Below are positions 47,434-59,423 of a DNA stretch of 64,000 nucleotides, piece by piece. Origin of the DNA: Fictibacillus phosphorivorans (GTDB taxonomy: Bacteria > Bacillota > Bacilli > Bacillales > Fictibacillaceae); NCBI RefSeq assembly GCF_007673525.1, contig NZ_VDZU01000002.1, positions 217,731 to 281,730 on the forward strand, written 5' to 3'. Position 1 is the first letter of the stretch. Each line of letters begins with the position of its first letter. Below the pieces are notes generated by a model. It did not search any database. It was not told the origin of the DNA and saw only the letters and a list, made by a program, of their open reading frames with translations. Position numbers and translations under genes: made by a program.

Positions 47434-47694
47434 ATGAGACAAAATATTGGTTTAGTTAATAGCATGATTCGAATAATTGCAGGTCTAACACTGCTTTCTG
47501 TTTATACAGCAAAGCTGACAAGAAAGCCTTACAAAGAGTCATACATTCTTATGATCTTAATGGCTGCGATGAAAGTAGCAGAAGGAATCGTTCGCTACTG
47601 CCCAGTGACTGACCTTCTTCACAAAAGCAAAGAAATGAACGACATGGATCTTGGTAATATCGCGAAAGAAGGTTCGCCGTTCAACCCTTCATAA
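47434..47694 (+). CDS. Small DUF2892-like membrane protein
   Basis: An 86-residue protein with two hydrophobic segments (SMIRIIAGLTLLSVYTAKL and SYILMILMAAMKVAEGIV). The pattern NIGxxxxxxRIIxGLxLL...GxxRxCPxxxLL is that of the DUF2892/YgaP-type inner-membrane domain. The Cys in RYCPVTDLL is typical. Function unknown. AAAGGAG eight nt before the ATG at 47434 fixes the start. It is divergent from yerA and 18 nt upstream of the MFS gene, with which it is probably cotranscribed. Confidence 0.82.
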   Translation: MRQNIGLVNSMIRIIAGLTLLSVYTAKLTRKPYKESYILMILMAAMKVAEGIVRYCPVTDLLHKSKEMNDMDLGNIAKEGSPFNPS

Positions 47695-47712
47695 AAAGAA
47701 GGAGGCAGCACT

Positions 47713-48984
47713 ATGCCCACTCATTCTTTACTAAAAGGCAACAGACCTCTGTTCAGTTTATTGGTCGTTGTCTTTATTACCCATCTTGGCTCGTATCTAG
47801 TCTTGCCTGTCCTTCCTATCCTCTTAAAAGTGGAAACCGGACTAACAGCGGCACAGATTGGATTTACTCTCGCTGTTATCTCGATCTTCATGCAAGTCGG
47901 AAGTGTAGTCGGAGGCGTATTCGCTGACCGTACAGGCAGACGTTTTATCATCGCACTTGGTGCTTTAATACGGGCTGGCGGGCTATTAGGTTTCGCTTAT
48001 TTTTCAACCTATTCACTTGTTTTATTAACTGCTGCGATCAGCGGGCTTGGTCTTGGGCTTAATGCACCGTCCACAAAAGCATTTATTTCATCACTCGTAA
48101 AATCAGAAATGAGATCTACTGCTTTTTCATTGCGTGGAATCTTTGCGAATATTGGAATGGCCATTGCTGGATTGACCGTTTTTGCTTTATTTACAGGAAG
48201 TTCAAAACTAATCTTTATAACCGCTTCTGTTATTTATTTAGGAGCAAGCGTGATCAGCTGGTTCTTCTTGCCTGCAGGCTGTGGAGACGAAAACTGCCGA
48301 GAAGTTAAGTGGAGTGAATATCGACAAGCGTTAAAAAACATCCCCTTCCTCGTTTTTGTGATCGCGACAATCTTTGTTTGGGCGCTTTACGTACAGTTTG
48401 CACTCGTGCTCCCGCTTCGAGCTGAAAATGTCCTGTCCAATGGAAAAGACATCAGCATCATCTGGACCATCAACAGCATCACGGTCATATTAGCTCAAAC
48501 GCTTATAACAAAAAATATTATCCGAAACATTCATCCCTTGACTTCTGTTGGTATAGGGGCGATCTGTATCGGATCAGCTCTCGGAAGTTTATACTTTGCA
48601 AACACTTTATTTTTCTTTGTTTTTACCGGAATCATCTTTATTACTGGTGAGATGCTGATCATGCCAACGTTGGATACGTCGATCTCACAGCTTGCGGCTG
48701 CTAGGTTTCTTGGCATGTTCTTTGGATTAGCCAGCGTTTTTACAGGGATTGGGGAAGCGATTGGAAATTCAATCGGAGGACGTTTGTTTGAGGTGGCGGA
48801 TGGCGGACAAAGCGCTGTTCCTTATGTCACGTACGTGATAGCAGGTTTTGTTATCTTTATTGGGATGCAGCTCTTGCGGCGGTGGAAACCGTTGTCTATC
48901 ATACAGCCACCTAAACCCATGGCAACCGCAGCTCCGAACACGGACTCGGCCACATCTCATCCCAATCCAATAAATGAAGGCTGA
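47713..48984 (+). CDS. MFS drug/metabolite exporter
   Basis: A 423-residue, 12-helix major facilitator. The loop between TM2 and TM3, GGVFADRTGRRFIIALG, is the family signature motif A (GxxxDRxGRR). SGLGLGLNAPSTKAFISSLV in TM4-5 and the cytoplasmic central loop KWSEYRQALKNIP separate the two halves. The pattern fits the MdtG/MdtH/YfcJ-like drug:H+ antiporter group; no substrate can be assigned. GAAGGAGGC precedes the ATG. It is the second gene after the DUF2892-like one. Confidence 0.88.
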   Translation: MPTHSLLKGNRPLFSLLVVVFITHLGSYLVLPVLPILLKVETGLTAAQIGFTLAVISIFMQVGSVVGGVFADRTGRRFIIALGALIRAGGLLGFAYFSTYSLVLLTAAISGLGLGLNAPSTKAFISSLVKSEMRSTAFSLRGIFANIGMAIAGLTVFALFTGSSKLIFITASVIYLGASVISWFFLPAGCGDENCREVKWSEYRQALKNIPFLVFVIATIFVWALYVQFALVLPLRAENVLSNGKDISIIWTINSITVILAQTLITKNIIRNIHPLTSVGIGAICIGSALGSLYFANTLFFFVFTGIIFITGEMLIMPTLDTSISQLAAARFLGMFFGLASVFTGIGEAIGNSIGGRLFEVADGGQSAVPYVTYVIAGFVIFIGMQLLRRWKPLSIIQPPKPMATAAPNTDSATSHPNPINEG

Positions 48985-49015
48985 CGAACAATGTCATCAA
49001 CCATGTCCGTCAGCC
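48979..49015. terminator. Hairpin between the MFS gene and the pur operon end
   Basis: GGCTGACG and CGTCAGCC form perfect 8-bp arms around a 21-nt loop. Neither strand has a strong T run (T-rich on minus), so it is a weak or bidirectional terminator for the convergent MFS and purD transcripts. It overlaps the MFS stop codon. Confidence 0.6.
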
Positions 49016-49043
49016 CTCAATTTCAATATAGGAGGTAAGCCAT

Positions 49044-50448
<1,405 letters not shown>

Positions 50449-50511
50449 TTATTTTTTTATATCTAAAAAACAAAGCGTTTGAAGATTTTAAGTATTTTTC
50501 ATCATTGAATA

Positions 50512-50639
50512 GTTGATTGGAGTGCAAGGTGCGAGACTCCTGGGGGATTAGCGGGACAGGTGAGACTCTTAACAGCGCAGAGCGCTAAGAGGCTCACCGC
50601 ACGCCCCCCGGAAAGGGAGCACCTGGAACGGAAATCAAC
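50512..50639 (-). repeat. Structured intergenic repeat, copy B (purH-purD gap)
   Basis: The same element as 28903-29031 in reverse orientation, with GTTGAT/ATCAAC ends. Its central stem (CTCTTAACAGCGC with GCGCTAAGAG) is almost identical to copy A. It fills nearly half of the only long gap between purH and purD, so it is transcribed as part of the pur mRNA. In the transcript its sense is that of copy A. Confidence 0.85.
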
Positions 50640-50663
50640 ACTTCCACGTAATCCTGAGTAAGA

Positions 50664-52202
50664 TTAGTGCTTAAAGTGTCTTACGCCTGTGAACACCATC
50701 GTGATGCCGTGCTCGTCTGCTTTTTTGATCGAATCTTCATCCTTAATCGATCCGCCTGGCTGGATGATCGCTGTAACACCAGCGCGTGCCGCTGCTTCTA
50801 CGGAGTCATCCATTGGGAAGAACGCATCTGATCCAAGAGCAGAACCTTGTGCACGTTTCCCCGCTTGCTCGATCGCGATTTTCGCTGCGCCAACGCGGTT
50901 CATCTGACCCGCACCAACACCTACTGTCATTTCGTCTTTCGCTAAGACGATCGCATTTGATTTCACGTGTTTTACCACTTTCCAAGCAAGCTTCAAATCT
51001 TTCCACTCTTGCTCAGTCGGCTGGCGTTTTGTAGGAATCGTCACGTTCGCATCATCTAACCCGAAAACGTCTTCCTCTTGAACTAACATTCCGCCAGAAA
51101 CGGTTGTGATTTTTTTGGCGATTCCTTTGCCTTCTGTAAAATCTAATTTTAATAAACGGATGTTCTTCTTTTTCGTTAGGATCTCTAACGCTTTCACTGT
51201 AAATGAAGGAGCGATGATGATCTCTAGGAAAATCCCACTCAATTTTTGAGCTGTTTCTTCATCTATTTCTGTGTTAGCAGCGATGATGCCGCCGAAGATT
51301 GATACAGGGTCTGCTTCAAACGCACGGGTGTACGCTTCAAGGATCGTTGAGCCTGTTCCAACGCCACATGGATTCATGTGCTTAACCGCAACTACAGCTG
51401 GATCAACGAACTCTTTTACGATCGAGAGTGCTGCATCTGCGTCGTTGATGTTGTTGTACGAAAGCTCTTTTCCGTGAAGCTGTTCAGCGTCTGTTAAAGA
51501 GAGCGTGTTCTTCAGTGGCGTCGAATAAAACGCGGCTTTTTGATGAGGGTTCTCACCATATCGAAGGTCCTGTTTCTTTTCATATGTTACCGTGTAGGAT
51601 TCCGGGTGTTCCTCTTCTACAGCTGCTGTTAAATATTCTGCAATCAACGCATCATAAGCCGCTGTATGACGGAACGTCTTCGCAGCAAGTCTTCGGCGCG
51701 TCTCTTCACTTACAGCTCCTGCACCATCAAGCTCATCCGCTACTGTCTCATAGTCTGCCGGATCGACAACGACCGTTACGTAGGCGTGATTTTTTGCAGC
51801 TGAACGAAGCATACTCGGTCCGCCGATATCGATGTTCTCGATCGCATCAGCGAATGTTGTACCTTCTTTTGCAATCGTCTCTTTGAACGGATAAAGGTTT
51901 ACGACAACTAGATCGATCGGAGAGATCTCATTTTCTTGCATCGCTGTTTGATGTGTCTCATTATCACGGACAGCGAGTAAACCGCCATGAATTTTTGGAT
52001 GTAGCGTTTTAACACGTCCGTCCATGATCTCAGGAAAACCAGTCACTTCAGAAATACCGATTACAGGAATTCCTGCGTCTTGTAACGCTTTTTTTGTTCC
52101 GCCTGTAGAGATGATCTCTACGCCGTGATGAGCTAGTTTTTCTGCAAAGTGAAGTAATCCTTCTTTATTTGATACGCTTATAAGTGCACGTTTGATCGTC
52201 AA
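50664..52202 (-). CDS. purH: AICAR transformylase / IMP cyclohydrolase (TTG start)
   Basis: The bifunctional enzyme for the last two purine steps: AICAR formylation, then closure to IMP. The N-terminal IMP cyclohydrolase (MGS fold) opens [21 protein letters not shown], with [19 protein letters not shown]. The formyltransferase half has [30 protein letters not shown] and [15 protein letters not shown]. Its 512 residues are typical. The start is TTG at 52202, whose TTGA overlaps the purN stop. It is followed by a 269-nt gap before purD. Confidence 0.97.
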   Translation of the reverse strand: MTIKRALISVSNKEGLLHFAEKLAHHGVEIISTGGTKKALQDAGIPVIGISEVTGFPEIMDGRVKTLHPKIHGGLLAVRDNETHQTAMQENEISPIDLVVVNLYPFKETIAKEGTTFADAIENIDIGGPSMLRSAAKNHAYVTVVVDPADYETVADELDGAGAVSEETRRRLAAKTFRHTAAYDALIAEYLTAAVEEEHPESYTVTYEKKQDLRYGENPHQKAAFYSTPLKNTLSLTDAEQLHGKELSYNNINDADAALSIVKEFVDPAVVAVKHMNPCGVGTGSTILEAYTRAFEADPVSIFGGIIAANTEIDEETAQKLSGIFLEIIIAPSFTVKALEILTKKKNIRLLKLDFTEGKGIAKKITTVSGGMLVQEEDVFGLDDANVTIPTKRQPTEQEWKDLKLAWKVVKHVKSNAIVLAKDEMTVGVGAGQMNRVGAAKIAIEQAGKRAQGSALGSDAFFPMDDSVEAAARAGVTAIIQPGGSIKDEDSIKKADEHGITMVFTGVRHFKH

Positions 52203-52789
52203 TGTAAGAGGCCTCCTACGGTGTCTTTTTGTAATAGTTTGTTGATGATGGCTGGGTATAATTGGTGTTCTGCTTTTTGGATGCGCTGCTGCAGGGTATC
52301 CTCTGTATCGCCTGGCAATACGGGGATTCTTACTTGTTCGATGATCGGACCTGTATCCATGCCACTGTCTACATAATGAACCGTTACACCTGTTTCGGCA
52401 ACGTTCGCTTTTAGAGCTTGTCCGACCGCATCTTTACCAGGAAAGGCTGGCAGATACGACGGGTGGATATTGATGATACAGCCTTCATACGCTTTTAATA
52501 ATACCTCACCAACCAGCCTCATATATCCTGCGAGAACGATAAATTCTACTCCATAGGATTGAAGTTCAGAAACGATTTCTTTTTCAAAATCAGCTTTTGA
52601 TGCAAATGTTTTAGGCAAGAATGAGTACGTTGGAATCCCGAAGTGGCGCGCACGATCGATCACCTTTGCCCCCGGTTTATCACATACTAAAAGCTCGATA
52701 TCCGCTTGAAGCTCGCCTGCTTCAACCGCGTCTACGATGGCTTGAAAGTTACTTCCGCTTCCAGAAGCAAATACAGCTATTTTTCTCAT
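52199..52789 (-). CDS. purN: Phosphoribosylglycinamide formyltransferase (GART)
   Basis: Step 3 of the pathway: transfer of a formyl group from 10-formyl-THF to [26 protein letters not shown] is the phosphate-binding N-terminus. The catalytic Asn-His-Asp set lies in [22 protein letters not shown] and [16 protein letters not shown]. Length 196 is normal. The ATG overlaps the stop of purM (ATGA) and its own stop overlaps the TTG of purH, so translation is coupled on both sides. Confidence 0.97.
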   Translation of the reverse strand: MRKIAVFASGSGSNFQAIVDAVEAGELQADIELLVCDKPGAKVIDRARHFGIPTYSFLPKTFASKADFEKEIVSELQSYGVEFIVLAGYMRLVGEVLLKAYEGCIINIHPSYLPAFPGKDAVGQALKANVAETGVTVHYVDSGMDTGPIIEQVRIPVLPGDTEDTLQQRIQKAEHQLYPAIINKLLQKDTVGGLLH

Positions 52790-53826
52790 TCGATGTTTCC
52801 TCCGCCAAAGATCACGCCTTCACCTTGCTTCACGCGACCGATAATGTAAGGCTTCTCGCCCGTTTCTTCTAAAAGGCGGATGATCGGAAGCATATTTTCT
52901 TCTGAAACCGAGAGCACCATTCCAATTCCCATGTTAAACGTTGTGAACATCTCTTTCCGTGTCAGGTTTCCTTTTTCTTCGATTAGATCAAAAATTGCAG
53001 GAACCGGCCATGAACCATAATCTACTTCTGCCGCAAGACCTTCTGGCAGCATGCGAGGAATGTTTTCAATGAATCCGCCGCCTGTAATATGAGCAACACC
53101 GTTCACATCAAACTGATTGAACACTTCAAGCAACGGTTTTACATAGATGCGAGTCGGTGTTAACAGCTCTTCACCTAATGTTTTAGATAAACTTTCAATG
53201 TGTTCGTTCAGATCAAGACCTGCGTTTTCTAATAAAACTTTACGGACGAGTGAAAAACCGTTGGAATGAAGACCGTTTGAAGCAAGTCCGATCAATACAT
53301 CGTTCTCGGAGATAGCAGCGCCGTTGATCAGCTTCGATTTCTCGGCGATTCCAACCGTAAACCCGGCAAGATCATACTCTTCACTGTCATACATGCCAGG
53401 CATCTCTGCCGTTTCTCCGCCGATGAGCGCACATCCTGCTTGTTCACAGCCATCCGCGATCCCACTAACGATCTGCTCAATCTTCTCAGGGTGAAGCGTG
53501 CCGCAAGCAATATAGTCCAGGAAATAAAGCGGCTCAGCGCCTTGCGCTACGATATCGTTCACACACATCGCAACCGCATCTACACCGATCGTATCATGCT
53601 TATCCGCCATGAACGCAAGCATCAGTTTCGTGCCTACTCCGTCTGTTCCGGAAATCAGCACAGGCTCTTTATGTGAGAATCCTGATAGATCGAACATCGC
53701 ACCAAATCCACCAAGTCCTGCTAATACTTCCGGACGCTTCGTTCTCTGTGCATGCTTCTTGATACGATCGACCGCTTCATATCCTGCTTCGATGTTCACG
53801 CCTGCTTGCTTATATGCTTCTGCCAT
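52786..53826 (-). CDS. purM: Phosphoribosylformylglycinamidine cyclo-ligase (AIR synthetase)
   Basis: Step 5: ATP-dependent closure of FGAM to AIR. It shares the PurL-type fold. [54 protein letters not shown] is the conserved core. [26 protein letters not shown] and [15 protein letters not shown] are further motifs. Length 346 is typical. A GGGGGAGAAG site precedes the ATG, 14 nt after the purF stop, the only non-overlapping join between purF and purH. Confidence 0.97.
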   Translation of the reverse strand: MAEAYKQAGVNIEAGYEAVDRIKKHAQRTKRPEVLAGLGGFGAMFDLSGFSHKEPVLISGTDGVGTKLMLAFMADKHDTIGVDAVAMCVNDIVAQGAEPLYFLDYIACGTLHPEKIEQIVSGIADGCEQAGCALIGGETAEMPGMYDSEEYDLAGFTVGIAEKSKLINGAAISENDVLIGLASNGLHSNGFSLVRKVLLENAGLDLNEHIESLSKTLGEELLTPTRIYVKPLLEVFNQFDVNGVAHITGGGFIENIPRMLPEGLAAEVDYGSWPVPAIFDLIEEKGNLTRKEMFTTFNMGIGMVLSVSEENMLPIIRLLEETGEKPYIIGRVKQGEGVIFGGGNIE

Positions 53827-53840
53827 CGTCTTCTCCCCCT

Positions 53841-55259
53841 TTAAACAAGCTCTTTTTCATATGGTAAAACAGTATCTGGATAAATTTCTGTTGGATATCG
53901 TCCTGTAAAACAAGCTAAACATTGACCGCAGTTCGGCTCGGCATTCGATCGTCCGATACCTTCCATTAATCCTTCTACGGAAATAAACGATAAGGAATCA
54001 GCACCAATAATCTCGCGAATCTCATCTACCGAATGCTTAGATGCGATCAGTTCCGCACGTTCTGACGTATCGATGCCGTAGTAGCACGGATGCGCGATCG
54101 GTGGCGCTGTAATGCGCACGTGAACTTCTGTAGCGCCCGCAGCACGCAGCATCTTCACGATTCGGCGGCTCGTCGTACCGCGTACGATTGAATCGTCCAC
54201 CATCACGACACGTTTACCTTCTACAATTCCTCGAACCGGCGAAAGCTTCATCTTCACACCTAGTTCACGAAGCTCTTGAGAAGGTTGGATGAACGTACGC
54301 CCGACATAGCGATTTTTAATCAAACCGATCTCATAAGGAATACCGGATGCTTCTGCATAACCGATCGCAGCTGAGATACTAGAATCAGGCACACCAGTTA
54401 CAACATCCGCTTCAATCGGTGCTTCTTCATACATCTTTTTTCCGAGACTTTTACGAGCCGCATGAACGTTTATTCCTTCAATGTTGCTGTCTGGTCGTGA
54501 AAAATAAATATATTCCATCGAACACATGGAGCGTTGTACAGACGTCGAAAACGTATCAACCGTTAGTCCATCTTCATTAATGATTAAAAGTTCTCCCGGC
54601 TGCACGTCACGCACGTATGTGGCACCAACTACGTCGAACGCACACGTTTCAGAAGCTACAACATACGCATCTCCCAGCATACCTAGAGATAATGGACGCA
54701 ATCCGTTCGGATCTAGTGCTACCATCATTTCGTTTTCTGTCATGACTAAGAATGCATACGCGCCTTTTAGCATCGTTAATGCGTTTTGTACTTTTTCTTT
54801 TAGAGTAAAATAACCGCTGCGCTTGATCAGGTGAGCAAGGACTTCTGTATCCGATGTTGTCTGAAAGATGCTTCCTTGTGATTCCAGCTGATGCTTTAAT
54901 GCATTGGCATTTACGAGATTACCGTTATGCGCAAGAGCCAGAGAGCTCGTTTGAGAACGGAACAATAAAGGCTGAACGTTCGCAAGCTCATTGCCGCCTG
55001 CAGTGGAATACCGGACATGGCCGATTGCACCATGTCCGATCAAACCTTCTAGTTCACCTTTGCTAAACACATCGTTTACTAAGCCGCTTCCTTTATGAAT
55101 GCGTAAACGCTCACCGTCTGTTACAACGATTCCTGCTCCTTCTTGTCCGCGGTGCTGCAGGCTGTGTAGCCCGTAATATGTTAGTTGTGCAGCATCGGGG
55201 TGACCCCAGATCCCAAACACACCACATTCTTCATTTAAGCCTTTGATGTCAGCAAGCAT
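53841..55259 (-). CDS. purF: Amidophosphoribosyltransferase
   Basis: The committed step: PRPP and glutamine to phosphoribosylamine. The first 11 residues ([11 protein letters not shown]) are a propeptide; cleavage exposes Cys12 as the Ntn nucleophile. The glutaminase domain has [19 protein letters not shown], and the PRTase loop is [21 protein letters not shown]. The B. subtilis-type enzyme carries an iron-sulfur cluster, and the late Cys residues ([10 protein letters not shown]) fit this. Length 472 is right. Its start overlaps the purL end by 25 nt. Confidence 0.97.
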   Translation of the reverse strand: MLADIKGLNEECGVFGIWGHPDAAQLTYYGLHSLQHRGQEGAGIVVTDGERLRIHKGSGLVNDVFSKGELEGLIGHGAIGHVRYSTAGGNELANVQPLLFRSQTSSLALAHNGNLVNANALKHQLESQGSIFQTTSDTEVLAHLIKRSGYFTLKEKVQNALTMLKGAYAFLVMTENEMMVALDPNGLRPLSLGMLGDAYVVASETCAFDVVGATYVRDVQPGELLIINEDGLTVDTFSTSVQRSMCSMEYIYFSRPDSNIEGINVHAARKSLGKKMYEEAPIEADVVTGVPDSSISAAIGYAEASGIPYEIGLIKNRYVGRTFIQPSQELRELGVKMKLSPVRGIVEGKRVVMVDDSIVRGTTSRRIVKMLRAAGATEVHVRITAPPIAHPCYYGIDTSERAELIASKHSVDEIREIIGADSLSFISVEGLMEGIGRSNAEPNCGQCLACFTGRYPTEIYPDTVLPYEKELV

Positions 55260-57466
55260 GGAATAGCTCCTTTCCAGGCGTCTTGCATCTCCTGGAGCGT
55301 GCAGGATAACAACTCTTCACCCTGCTCATTATCGATCGCTAGACCGCTCTCAGAACGTACAAAACCTATGATTTTTGCGTCTTTTACAAGCTGTTGGAAC
55401 TCATCTTGATGTTCAGGTTTTACTGTGACTAAGAAACGGGATTGAGATTCTCCGAAAAGACTTCCGATCGGCTCATCTGTTAACGTTACGCTCGCTCCTA
55501 CTTTTCCGTCCATTACAGACTCGGCAAGTGCAACAGATAGTCCGCCTTCTGCAACGTCATGCGCAGATTGGATCAAGCCTTTTTGAATCGCTGCTAAAAG
55601 CTCACGCTGTCTTGTTTCTTCCACTTCTAGATCGATGTGAGGCGCTTTACCAAAAATGCGTCCTTCTTTCATCTTCTGAAGCTCACTTCCGCCAAATTCA
55701 GCTTTGCTCTCACCAACTAGATAGATGATGTCGCCAGCTTCTTTAAAGCTTTGAGTCACGATGTGCTTCGTGTCTTCAATAAGCCCAACCATACCGATGA
55801 CGGGTGTCGGGTAAACGGCTACACCGTTCGTTTCGTTATAAAGAGATACGTTACCGCCGATGACTGGCGTTGCGAGCTTGTTGCATGCCGCACTCATACC
55901 GTCAGCTGATTTCTCTAACTGCCAGAAGATCTCTGGCTTTTCAGGATTTCCGTAGTTCAAGCAATCTGTCACCGCTAGAGGCTGTGCTCCTGAACATACG
56001 AGATTACGAGCTGCTTCAGCAACAGCGATCATGCCGCCTACTTCTGGATCGAGATAGAGATAGCGAGAATTACAGTCTGTTGTCATCGCTAACGCTTTTT
56101 TCGTTCCGCGGATTCGAACAACTGCTGCATCCGATCCAGGTGCTACAACCGTGTTCGTACGTACCATATAATCATATTGGTTATAAACCCACTCTTTACT
56201 CGCGATCGTCGGCTGCTTTAAAAGAGATAGCAATGTAGATTTGAAGCTAGTAATCTCTGGGAAGTAGTCTGCTTGCGCTTGGAACTCACCATAATAAGCA
56301 GGTTCTTTTGATGGTTTATGATAAACCGGAGCATCTTCTGCAAGTGCATCTACTGGTACATCTGCCACGATCTCACCTTGGTGAGTAAGACGAAGGACTT
56401 GTTCTTCGATAACCGTTCCAACCGTTACGCAATCAAGATCCCATTTTGCAAAGATTTTTTCCACTTCATGCTCACGGCCTTTTTCAACGACTAACAACAT
56501 GCGCTCTTGAGATTCTGAAAGCATCATCTCGTATGCCGTCATTCCTGTTTCACGCTGTGGAATAAGATCAAGGTTCATCTCGATTCCCATGCCTGCTTTA
56601 CTTGCCATCTCAGCGGACGAACTCGTAAGACCTGCAGCACCCATATCTTGAATCCCAACAAGCGCATCAAAGTTATGAATAAGCTCTAGGCACGCTTCCA
56701 TAACGAGTTTCTCCATAAAAGGATCGCCAACTTGAACCGCAGGGCGCTTTTCCTCTGAAGCTTCAGAAAGCTCTTCTGATGCAAATGTTGCACCGTGGAT
56801 ACCGTCACGGCCGGTTTTCGCCCCAACGTACATCACAGAGTTTCCTGCACCTTTCGCTTGACCCTTCTTAATGTCTTTATGGTCGATCAGACCGACACAC
56901 ATCGCGTTAACAAGCGGATTGCCTTCATAGGATGGATCGAACTGAACTTCTCCACCAACCGTCGGAATTCCGATACAGTTGCCGTAGCCTGCAATTCCCG
57001 CTACTACTTGCTCAAACAAATACTTCACACGCGGAGACTCTAACTCTCCAAAACGAAGCGAGTTCAGCATCGCGATCGGACGCGCTCCCATCGAGAAAAC
57101 GTCACGGATGATTCCACCAACACCTGTTGCCGCTCCTTGGTAAGGCTCGATCGCTGAAGGATGGTTATGAGATTCGATCTTAAAAACAACCGCTTGACCG
57201 TCACCGATATCCACGATTCCAGCACCTTCACCAGGACCTTGAAGGACGCGCTCACCTTTTGTAGGGAACTTGCTTAGAACAGGCTTTGAATTTTTATAAG
57301 AACAGTGCTCACTCCACATAACAGAGAACAGTCCTGTTTCTGTCCAGTTAGGAGATCTGCCAATAATCTTTTCTACGAGTTCAAACTCTGAATCACTTAA
57401 ACCCATCTCACGGTATAATTTTTGTTCTTTAATTTGTGAACTTGTTGGTTCATGTTGCAGCGACAT
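55235..57466 (-). CDS. purL: FGAM synthase subunit PurL (small type)
   Basis: The ATP-dependent synthetase subunit of step 4, working with PurQ (glutaminase) and Pur[45 protein letters not shown] and [38 protein letters not shown] are hallmark segments. Its 743 residues make it the short, three-component type (not the 1300-residue enterobacterial form), agreeing with separate purQ and purS genes. It overlaps purQ by 17 nt and purF by 25 nt. Confidence 0.97.
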   Translation of the reverse strand: MSLQHEPTSSQIKEQKLYREMGLSDSEFELVEKIIGRSPNWTETGLFSVMWSEHCSYKNSKPVLSKFPTKGERVLQGPGEGAGIVDIGDGQAVVFKIESHNHPSAIEPYQGAATGVGGIIRDVFSMGARPIAMLNSLRFGELESPRVKYLFEQVVAGIAGYGNCIGIPTVGGEVQFDPSYEGNPLVNAMCVGLIDHKDIKKGQAKGAGNSVMYVGAKTGRDGIHGATFASEELSEASEEKRPAVQVGDPFMEKLVMEACLELIHNFDALVGIQDMGAAGLTSSSAEMASKAGMGIEMNLDLIPQRETGMTAYEMMLSESQERMLLVVEKGREHEVEKIFAKWDLDCVTVGTVIEEQVLRLTHQGEIVADVPVDALAEDAPVYHKPSKEPAYYGEFQAQADYFPEITSFKSTLLSLLKQPTIASKEWVYNQYDYMVRTNTVVAPGSDAAVVRIRGTKKALAMTTDCNSRYLYLDPEVGGMIAVAEAARNLVCSGAQPLAVTDCLNYGNPEKPEIFWQLEKSADGMSAACNKLATPVIGGNVSLYNETNGVAVYPTPVIGMVGLIEDTKHIVTQSFKEAGDIIYLVGESKAEFGGSELQKMKEGRIFGKAPHIDLEVEETRQRELLAAIQKGLIQSAHDVAEGGLSVALAESVMDGKVGASVTLTDEPIGSLFGESQSRFLVTVKPEHQDEFQQLVKDAKIIGFVRSESGLAIDNEQGEELLSCTLQEMQDAWKGAIPCLLTSKA

Positions 57467-58133
57467 AACGTTCCCTCCAGCTCTTCACAATAGATTGAAA
57501 TAATTTAAGACCATCTTTGCTACCTAACAGCTCATCGACCGCGCGTTCCGGATGCGGCATCATTCCAAGCACGTTGCCTTCTTCGTTCGTGATACCGGCA
57601 ATGTTTTCAACTGATCCGTTCGGATTGTTTTTATATGTGAATACGATCTGATTGTTTGCCTTTAGCTGTTGCAGCGTCTCTTCATCGCAATAATAGTTGC
57701 CTTCACCATGTGCGACCGGAACGGAGATCACTTCTCCTTTTTCATACTGAGTCGTGAAGATCGTCGATGTGTTCTCAACGACTAGCTCTTCTGGCTGGCA
57801 GATGAATTTCAATGATTCATTGCGGCGCATCGCTCCTGGAAGAAGTCCTGTTTCTAGTAAAATCTGAAATCCGTTACAAACGCCAAGAACCGGTTTTCCT
57901 TCACGTGCTGCTTTAACCACTTCTGTCATCACGTTCGAGAATTGTGCGAGAGCGCCAGAGCGGAGGTAATCTCCATAAGAGAAACCACCAGGCAATAAGA
58001 TACCGTCAAATTGATTTAAGTTCGTTGCATCGTGCCAGACGTACTCAACTTCAGCGCCGAGCTCATCTTTTACAGCATGATACATGTCAGTGTCACAGTT
58101 TGATCCTGGAAAAACGATTACAGCAAACTTCAC
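57450..58133 (-). CDS. purQ: FGAM synthase glutaminase subunit PurQ
   Basis: The class I glutamine amidotransferase that feeds ammonia to Pur[22 protein letters not shown] is the oxyanion-loop region, [22 protein letters not shown] holds the nucleophile Cys, and [14 protein letters not shown] the His-Glu pair. Length 227 is typical. It starts by overlapping the purS stop (ATGA-type, 4 nt) and overlaps purL at the other end. Confidence 0.97.
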   Translation of the reverse strand: MKFAVIVFPGSNCDTDMYHAVKDELGAEVEYVWHDATNLNQFDGILLPGGFSYGDYLRSGALAQFSNVMTEVVKAAREGKPVLGVCNGFQILLETGLLPGAMRRNESLKFICQPEELVVENTSTIFTTQYEKGEVISVPVAHGEGNYYCDEETLQQLKANNQIVFTYKNNPNGSVENIAGITNEEGNVLGMMPHPERAVDELLGSKDGLKLFQSIVKSWRERYVAAT

Positions 58134-58384
58134 TGTGCGACAACCTCCTCCACCTCGTAGCGGTAGTCTTCGATCACAGGATTCGATAAAAGTTTAGAGC
58201 ACATGTTCACGATTTTCTCATCAAGATCGTAATTCCCTTTTTGAAGCGTTAACTCCAGATACTTACCAATACGTACATCTTCAACCTCTGACTGTCCCAT
58301 TTTGTGAAGCGAGCTCATTACTGCCTTACCTTGTGGATCTAATACACTCTCTCTTAATGTTACATACACCTTTACTTTGTACAT
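58130..58384 (-). CDS. purS: FGAM synthase accessory subunit PurS
   Basis: The small structural subunit bringing PurQ and PurL together. [44 protein letters not shown] is the full family signature (VxxRxSxLDPQGxAV). Length 84 is typical. It overlaps the end of purC by 13 nt and the start of purQ by 4 nt. Confidence 0.97.
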   Translation of the reverse strand: MYKVKVYVTLRESVLDPQGKAVMSSLHKMGQSEVEDVRIGKYLELTLQKGNYDLDEKIVNMCSKLLSNPVIEDYRYEVEEVVAQ

Positions 58385-59094
58385 GATAGGCCTCCTAGAC
58401 GTTGTAGTATTTTTTCATAAGCATCTGTTAAACTTCCTAATCCCCGGCGGAATACATCTTTATCGAGTTTCTCGTTCGTTTCTGCATCCCATAAACGGCA
58501 AGTATCAGGAGAAATTTCATCAGCGAGCATAAGGTTTCCGTTAGCATCTGTTCCGAACTCTAGCTTAAAGTCGACGAGCTTTACGTTCTTTTGAACAAAA
58601 TAAGAAGTGAGCACTTCGTTGATCTGAATCGCTTGTTCTGAAATCTGACTGAGTTGCTCTCGCGTTGCCAAGTTCATGATGTCTATATGTTCTTCCGTAA
58701 TAAGCGGATCGCCGAGGTCATCGTTTTTGTAATAAAATTCGACGATCGTGCGTGGAAGAATCTGACCTTCAGGAATTCCCGTACGCTTTGATAAAGAACC
58801 AGCCGCGATGTTGCGGACAACCACCTCTAAGGGGATGATGGTCACCTTCTTCACGAGTTGTTCGGTTTCGGATACTCGTTTTACGAAGTGGGAGTCGATT
58901 CCCTTCTCTTTGAGAAGTTCAAAAAGGATAGATGAGATCTCGTTGTTCAGTCTTCCTTTTCCTGCGATCTCGGCTTTTTTCTCGCCGTTGAACGCTGTTG
59001 CTGAATCTTTGTAGCTGACCCAGACGATGTTCTCGTCTGTTGTGCGGTAGATGCGTTTTGCTTTTCCTTCGTATAGCTGCTCTAACTTCTCCAT
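58372..59094 (-). CDS. purC: SAICAR synthase
   Basis: Step 7: ATP-dependent addition of aspartate to CAIR. LYEGKAKRIYRTTDENIVWVSYKDSATAFNG is the phosphate-binding start. VVVRNIAAGSLSKRTGIPEG and DFKLEFGTDANGNLMLADEISPDTCRLWD are conserved motifs. Length 240 is typical. GGAGGGGTC precedes the ATG at 59094. Upstream is a 329-nt gap to purB that contains repeat copy C. Confidence 0.97.
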   Translation of the reverse strand: MEKLEQLYEGKAKRIYRTTDENIVWVSYKDSATAFNGEKKAEIAGKGRLNNEISSILFELLKEKGIDSHFVKRVSETEQLVKKVTIIPLEVVVRNIAAGSLSKRTGIPEGQILPRTIVEFYYKNDDLGDPLITEEHIDIMNLATREQLSQISEQAIQINEVLTSYFVQKNVKLVDFKLEFGTDANGNLMLADEISPDTCRLWDAETNEKLDKDVFRRGLGSLTDAYEKILQRLGGLSCTK

Positions 59095-59238
59095 CCTGAC
59101 CCCTCCGTTATATGAAGATTCCCAATATTCAATCTTTTAAAAAAGGCAAAGAGAAAGAGAGTTCAATAGATCACTCTCTTTTTAGTTGAAGTACTTCTTA
59201 AAAGCTTTTGTAGTATGACATTGTTGTCGTTGAGAGAG

Positions 59239-59366
59239 GTTGATTTCCGTTTCAGGCGCTCGCTTTCCGCGGGGCAGGCGGTGAGCCACATTCGTACGTT
59301 TCACGTATAAGTGTCTCACCTGCCCACCTGTCCCGCAGGAGTCTCGCACCTTGCACTCCAATCAAC
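59239..59366 (+). repeat. Structured intergenic repeat, copy C (purB-purC gap)
   Basis: A third copy of the 28903-29031 element, same orientation as copy A on the plus strand, with GTTGAT/ATCAAC ends and the flanking GTGAG...CTCAC arms intact. The central stem sequence is entirely different (ACATTCGTACG with CACGTATAAGTGT) yet still pairs, so the pairing is kept while the bases changed. It lies inside the 329-nt purB-purC gap and is read as its reverse complement in the pur mRNA. The rest of the gap shows nothing else. Confidence 0.85.
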
Positions 59367-59423
59367 TTGTCAATGAAGCGTTCCTAAAACAACAATCTTT
59401 AAAGATCCTTTTAATAAAACCCT

